A DNA stretch of 64,000 nucleotides from Companilactobacillus heilongjiangensis (GTDB taxonomy: Bacteria; Bacillota; Bacilli; Lactobacillales; Lactobacillaceae): positions 806,001 to 870,000 of the forward strand of contig NZ_CP012559.1 in assembly GCF_000831645.3 (NCBI RefSeq). Direction: 5' to 3'. The stretch's first letter is position 1; every line of letters starts with the position of its first letter. This document shows, piece by piece, positions 61,358 to 64,000 of the stretch. The notes under the pieces were generated by a model, which worked only from the letters and a program-made list of their open reading frames with translations, made no database searches and was not told the origin of the DNA. Both the position numbers and the translations under genes were made by a program.

Positions 61358-62068
61358 TTACTTAGCAAATACAAATTCTCTATTATCTTTGTTAAGCATT
61401 GTTATATCATTGATATCAATATTCAAATAATCGTGAAACCTTGTCTTCAATGCTTCGGCAGCAGCTAAATGGTCAGCTTTTCTGTCAGGTTGAATGTTTT
61501 CCATATAAAAGAGCAGATTCTTGGTGCTATCAGTATCAGCCACACGAGCACTGTCACGCCAAGCCCAACAACGAGAGATAATATCTTTATCATCACGGTA
61601 GACGACTTCGCCAGGCAAAGCTTCTTCCACTTCATCTTCACCAATCGGAGTGAAATTTTCTCCGCCTTTAGCAACTGTTAGATGAACGTCCCCAGCAATC
61701 TTATCCAAATCCTCAGCAGCGATAGGGAAGGCATACTCGAGAGAAACTGAATTGTAAACGTCAACGATCGGATTGATGTTACCAACACCTTTGTCATTCT
61801 TAGCACGTTTCAAAAGATTCTCAACAGCGTTACGAGCACCTTTCTTAGTTTTGAATTTTCGATAGGCATCACGCCAGGCTTTGACCACTGGATTAACGCT
61901 GATAGGATCGTCTGGAACCCACTTTTTGGCAACTTCATTGGCGTGTTGAATTAGGTCATTTGGTACGTTTGCATCGTTATGATTGTCGACACCTTTAGCC
62001 GTCATAACGGCAATTTCGACATCGGGGAAGATATCCCAAAATTCTTGATCGATAATGATTTTTTGCAT
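61358..62068 (-). CDS. B3/B4 tRNA-binding-domain protein
   Basis: The roughly 236-residue protein consists of a B3/4 domain like that of the PheRS beta subunit editing region: FPDVEIAVMTAKGVDN, WRDAYRKFKTKKGARNAVENLL, SVSLEYAFPIAAEDLD and CRCWAWRDS-like DIISRCWAWRDSA near 180. Free-standing members may hydrolyse mischarged aminoacyl-tRNAs, but this is not established for the group. ATG 62068 has GGAGGG upstream; five extra codons from 62083 lack support. Monocistronic. Confidence 0.82.
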   Translation of the reverse strand: MQKIIIDQEFWDIFPDVEIAVMTAKGVDNHNDANVPNDLIQHANEVAKKWVPDDPISVNPVVKAWRDAYRKFKTKKGARNAVENLLKRAKNDKGVGNINPIVDVYNSVSLEYAFPIAAEDLDKIAGDVHLTVAKGGENFTPIGEDEVEEALPGEVVYRDDKDIISRCWAWRDSARVADTDSTKNLLFYMENIQPDRKADHLAAAEALKTRFHDYLNIDINDITMLNKDNREFVFAK

Positions 62069-62204
62069 TAGAAATCCCTCCATAATCTATTTCTTTTATT
62101 ATATTAGTTATGAAAGAGCATTTGTGATAAAAGAAGAAATTAAATTATTGACTACTTGTAACAATTGAAGTAACATGTATTTTGCAAACAAGGAGGTAGT
62201 CAAA

Positions 62205-63065
62205 ATGAATTATTTAATTACTGGAGCAACAGGTCATTTAGGTAGTCAAGTTTTTAACGAACTAATCAAACTTGTACCTAGCAATGCTGTAACTGCTGGA
62301 GTGCATACGGTAGCTAAAGCCAAGCATATTGCAGATACTGGCGCAAATGTTGTCGCAATTGATTTTATGAAGGAAAGTACGCTGGTTAGTGCTTTTACTG
62401 ATAAGGATGTTCTGATCTACATTCCAAGTAAAAGTCATGACAGTTTTAGTCGTGTTAGTGAGTTGGAGAATGTGATTAAAGCAGCTCAAAAGGCAAAGGT
62501 TGGACATGTTTTGGCAATGGGGTTCATCGCTGACCAAGCTAACAATCCATTTGATTTATCGGCATTCTATGGTTATTTGCCAAGAAGATTAGCATCAAGT
62601 GGACTACATTATACAATCGTTAAGAATGCTTTGTATGCCGATCCGTTGGTGCCATATTTACCGGAATTGATTGAACTTAAGAATGTTATTTATCCTATGA
62701 AAGACCAAGCTTTGTCATTTATCAGTTTGGAAGATAGCTCTAAGGCTTTTGCCAAAGTAGCAGCTACTAAAGAGTTATTAATCGATGAGAAAATTTATAC
62801 TTTGACCCAAGATCGTAATTACACAATGCCACAATTGGCAGAAGTTTTATCAGAAGTATCTGGGTCAACAATTGGCTATCAACCAGTTAGTTTGGATGAA
62901 TTTTCGGAAATTTATAATGAAGGTAACGAAGGTCATATGTTGTCATCAATGTATGATGCCGGTGGACGGGGATTGTTGGATGATATTAGTTCCGATTATC
63001 AAGTGATAATGGGACGTCCAGCTACACCTTTGAAAGAATTTTTAATGGAAAAATATCAGAGATAA
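62205..63065 (+). CDS. NAD(P)-binding NmrA/QorB-like oxidoreductase
   Basis: The 286-residue protein has an N-terminal Rossmann motif YLITGATGHLGSQV and a fold of the NmrA/SDR atypical type, with residues SKSHDSFSRVSELENVIKAA like QOR2/QorB quinone oxidoreductases. It would bind NAD(P)H and act as redox sensor or quinone reductase. GGAGG stands 8 bases before ATG 62205; the frame upstream (from 62175) is leader. It converges with an Rrf2 regulator gene that could control it. Confidence 0.85.
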   Translation: MNYLITGATGHLGSQVFNELIKLVPSNAVTAGVHTVAKAKHIADTGANVVAIDFMKESTLVSAFTDKDVLIYIPSKSHDSFSRVSELENVIKAAQKAKVGHVLAMGFIADQANNPFDLSAFYGYLPRRLASSGLHYTIVKNALYADPLVPYLPELIELKNVIYPMKDQALSFISLEDSSKAFAKVAATKELLIDEKIYTLTQDRNYTMPQLAEVLSEVSGSTIGYQPVSLDEFSEIYNEGNEGHMLSSMYDAGGRGLLDDISSDYQVIMGRPATPLKEFLMEKYQR

Positions 63066-63066
63066 G

Positions 63067-63101
63067 AAAGAGCATAACGTTATCCGACGTTATGCTCTTT
63101 T
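63067..63101. terminator. Bidirectional terminator between the NmrA-type and Rrf2 genes
   Basis: AAAGAGCATAACGT pairs with ACGTTATGCTCTTT. It overlaps the 3' end of the Rrf2 gene. Confidence 0.85.
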
Positions 63102-63523
63102 GCTTTTTGTTCGACTAAAATAGTTTCAATGATATCTTGTAACGATACATTATTGAATTTTCTCAAAGCTGCCATTTTAGCATCTTCATAGTAAGCGCCC
63201 AAAACTTTCTGAATATTTCCACCTACGATACAGTCAGGATTGGTATTAGTGTCAAGTGTAAACAGTTGTTTATCACCCTCGGTAGCCAAATAAACATCTA
63301 ATAAAGTAATCTCGTCAGGAGACTTAGATAATTTCGGTTCAGCTGTACCTTTCTTAGTTGCAATTAAGCCGTTTTCGCGAAGAACACCCATCAAACGACG
63401 AACGACAACTGGGGAAGTTTCGATGCTACTAGCAATTAATTCACTAGACAGCCTTTGGTCTTGATAGATTTCGATGAATGCTAGGATGTGAACTGAATCA
63501 CTGAAACGAGTAGAAACTCTCAT
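63080..63523 (-). CDS. Rrf2 family transcriptional regulator
   Basis: The 147-residue protein has the Rrf2 layout: winged helix with SSELIASSIETSPVVVRRLMGVLRENGLI (parts at residues 30-58) and the wing AEPKLSKSPDEITLLDVYLA. Iron-sulfur Rrf2 members such as IscR use three cysteines; here only one is seen (PDCIVGG), so it probably senses thiol or redox state by another way, like YwnA/CymR-type members. It is the likely regulator of the converging oxidoreductase, a frequent pairing in lactobacilli. Confidence 0.87.
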   Translation of the reverse strand: MRVSTRFSDSVHILAFIEIYQDQRLSSELIASSIETSPVVVRRLMGVLRENGLIATKKGTAEPKLSKSPDEITLLDVYLATEGDKQLFTLDTNTNPDCIVGGNIQKVLGAYYEDAKMAALRKFNNVSLQDIIETILVEQKAKEHNVG

Positions 63524-63698
63524 TTTTAATACCTCATATGTGTAACTTTTAGTTTTACAGGTACTATCTTAATTGGATTTAATGAATTAGTCAATTAATT
63601 ATGTACTGTGCGTATTGTTTGACACAGTATTACGATTACTTTATATTATTCATGTTACTGTTCGTGTCACTTAAAAAGTTACAAGAAAGAGATTTGTT

Positions 63699-64000
63699 AT
63701 GATAAAGTTTGATCACGTCTATAAGAAATATGATGATACTAATTCTGCCATTGAGGATTTGAACCTAGAAATCAAGGATGGGGATTTTTTTGTGATGGTT
63801 GGAACAAGTGGTAGCGGAAAAACTACCACTTTAAAAATGATTAATCGATTGATCAAGCCAACATCAGGACAAATTTTAATTGATGGAAAAAATATTGATA
63901 CATATGATTTACGGAAAATGCGTTTAAATATGGGCTATGTTTTGCAGAATATTGCTTTATTTCCTAATTTAACAATTGAAGAGAACATTACGATTCAACC
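63699..64000 (+). CDS. Osmoprotectant/glycine betaine ABC transporter ATPase (5' part)
   Basis: The frame starts at ATG 63699 and runs off the window after about 100 codons. It shows Walker A VGTSGSGKTTTLKMINRLI near residue 35 and the Q-loop GYVLQNIALFPNLTIEENI. The sequence around the Walker A and Q-loop is characteristic of OpuCA/BusAA-like ATPases for betaine, carnitine or choline. The signature motif, Walker B and CBS domains lie outside, so this is a family-level call. Confidence 0.82.
   Translation, partial: MIKFDHVYKKYDDTNSAIEDLNLEIKDGDFFVMVGTSGSGKTTTLKMINRLIKPTSGQILIDGKNIDTYDLRKMRLNMGYVLQNIALFPNLTIEENITIQ

Noticed and set aside
61469-61681. Antisense open frames over the B3/B4 gene and other genes
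   Set aside because: They are shadows of well-supported genes on the other strand, without ribosome sites or family features.

Overview
The window is AT-rich, densely packed DNA from a low-GC Gram-positive bacterium. Strong AGGAGG ribosome sites, TTG/GTG starts, a T-box leader, cre sites, ClpL, BrnQ, PTS systems and a PTS-type dihydroxyacetone kinase all point to a heterofermentative-type lactobacillus. A Companilactobacillus-like genus is my inference, not proven. No rRNA, tRNA, prophage, CRISPR array or complete IS was found.

Layout. 1-9.3 kb: a sugar-uptake operon with two ABC permeases, a lipoprotein binding protein, YesL, a YesM/YesN-type two-component system, a GH1 glycosidase and a ROK kinase. 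9.6-13.5 kb: a fructokinase, then a GNAT gene and brnQ, the latter under a T-box whose specifier reads as Ile. 13.5-19.6 kb: a lipase-like protein, a small HTH regulator with clpL under a 40-bp palindromic operator, and an ABC exporter. 20-23.4 kb: a purine permease with PurBox-like sites, an RpiR regulator and nanE. 23.7-25.7 kb: dhaKLM with a cre site. 25.8-31.3 kb: an AraC/GyrI-type regulator and an ABC exporter with its own two-component system and a membrane protein. 31.5-36.6 kb: a coherent vitamin B12 locus made of a secreted transcobalamin-like domain protein, the ECF transporter T, A and S subunits, a glycerol facilitator and a PduO-type adenosyltransferase. 36.6-43.8 kb: acetyltransferase, AlkD-like protein, two Cof-type HAD phosphatases, a ROK regulator, an HSL-type esterase and a MATE exporter. 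44.3-49.2 kb: a divergent GH65 phosphorylase and PTS EIIABC, probably for trehalose or a similar disaccharide. 49.9-51.7 kb: a group IIC intron. 51.9-64 kb: gluconokinase, a LysM wall protein, an orphan EIIB, PepD, assorted small enzymes and, at the edge, the start of an osmoprotectant ABC ATPase.

The outstanding feature is a family of about 20 interspersed palindromic elements. They are mostly 180-190 bp, always intergenic, and occur about once per 3 kb. Each folds as a long outer stem enclosing three hairpins. Stem sequences differ from copy to copy but both arms change together, while the core GAGCCAAAGTGCGGTCTCG is nearly constant. The family has two main subtypes, internal-deletion derivatives, a chimera, and a subgroup whose flanks are also conserved. 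One copy is split by the group IIC intron, and a closely matching uninterrupted copy in the same window fixes the intron ends to the base. Some elements sit in transcribed leaders (brnQ) or just behind terminators. I could not identify a known family for them.
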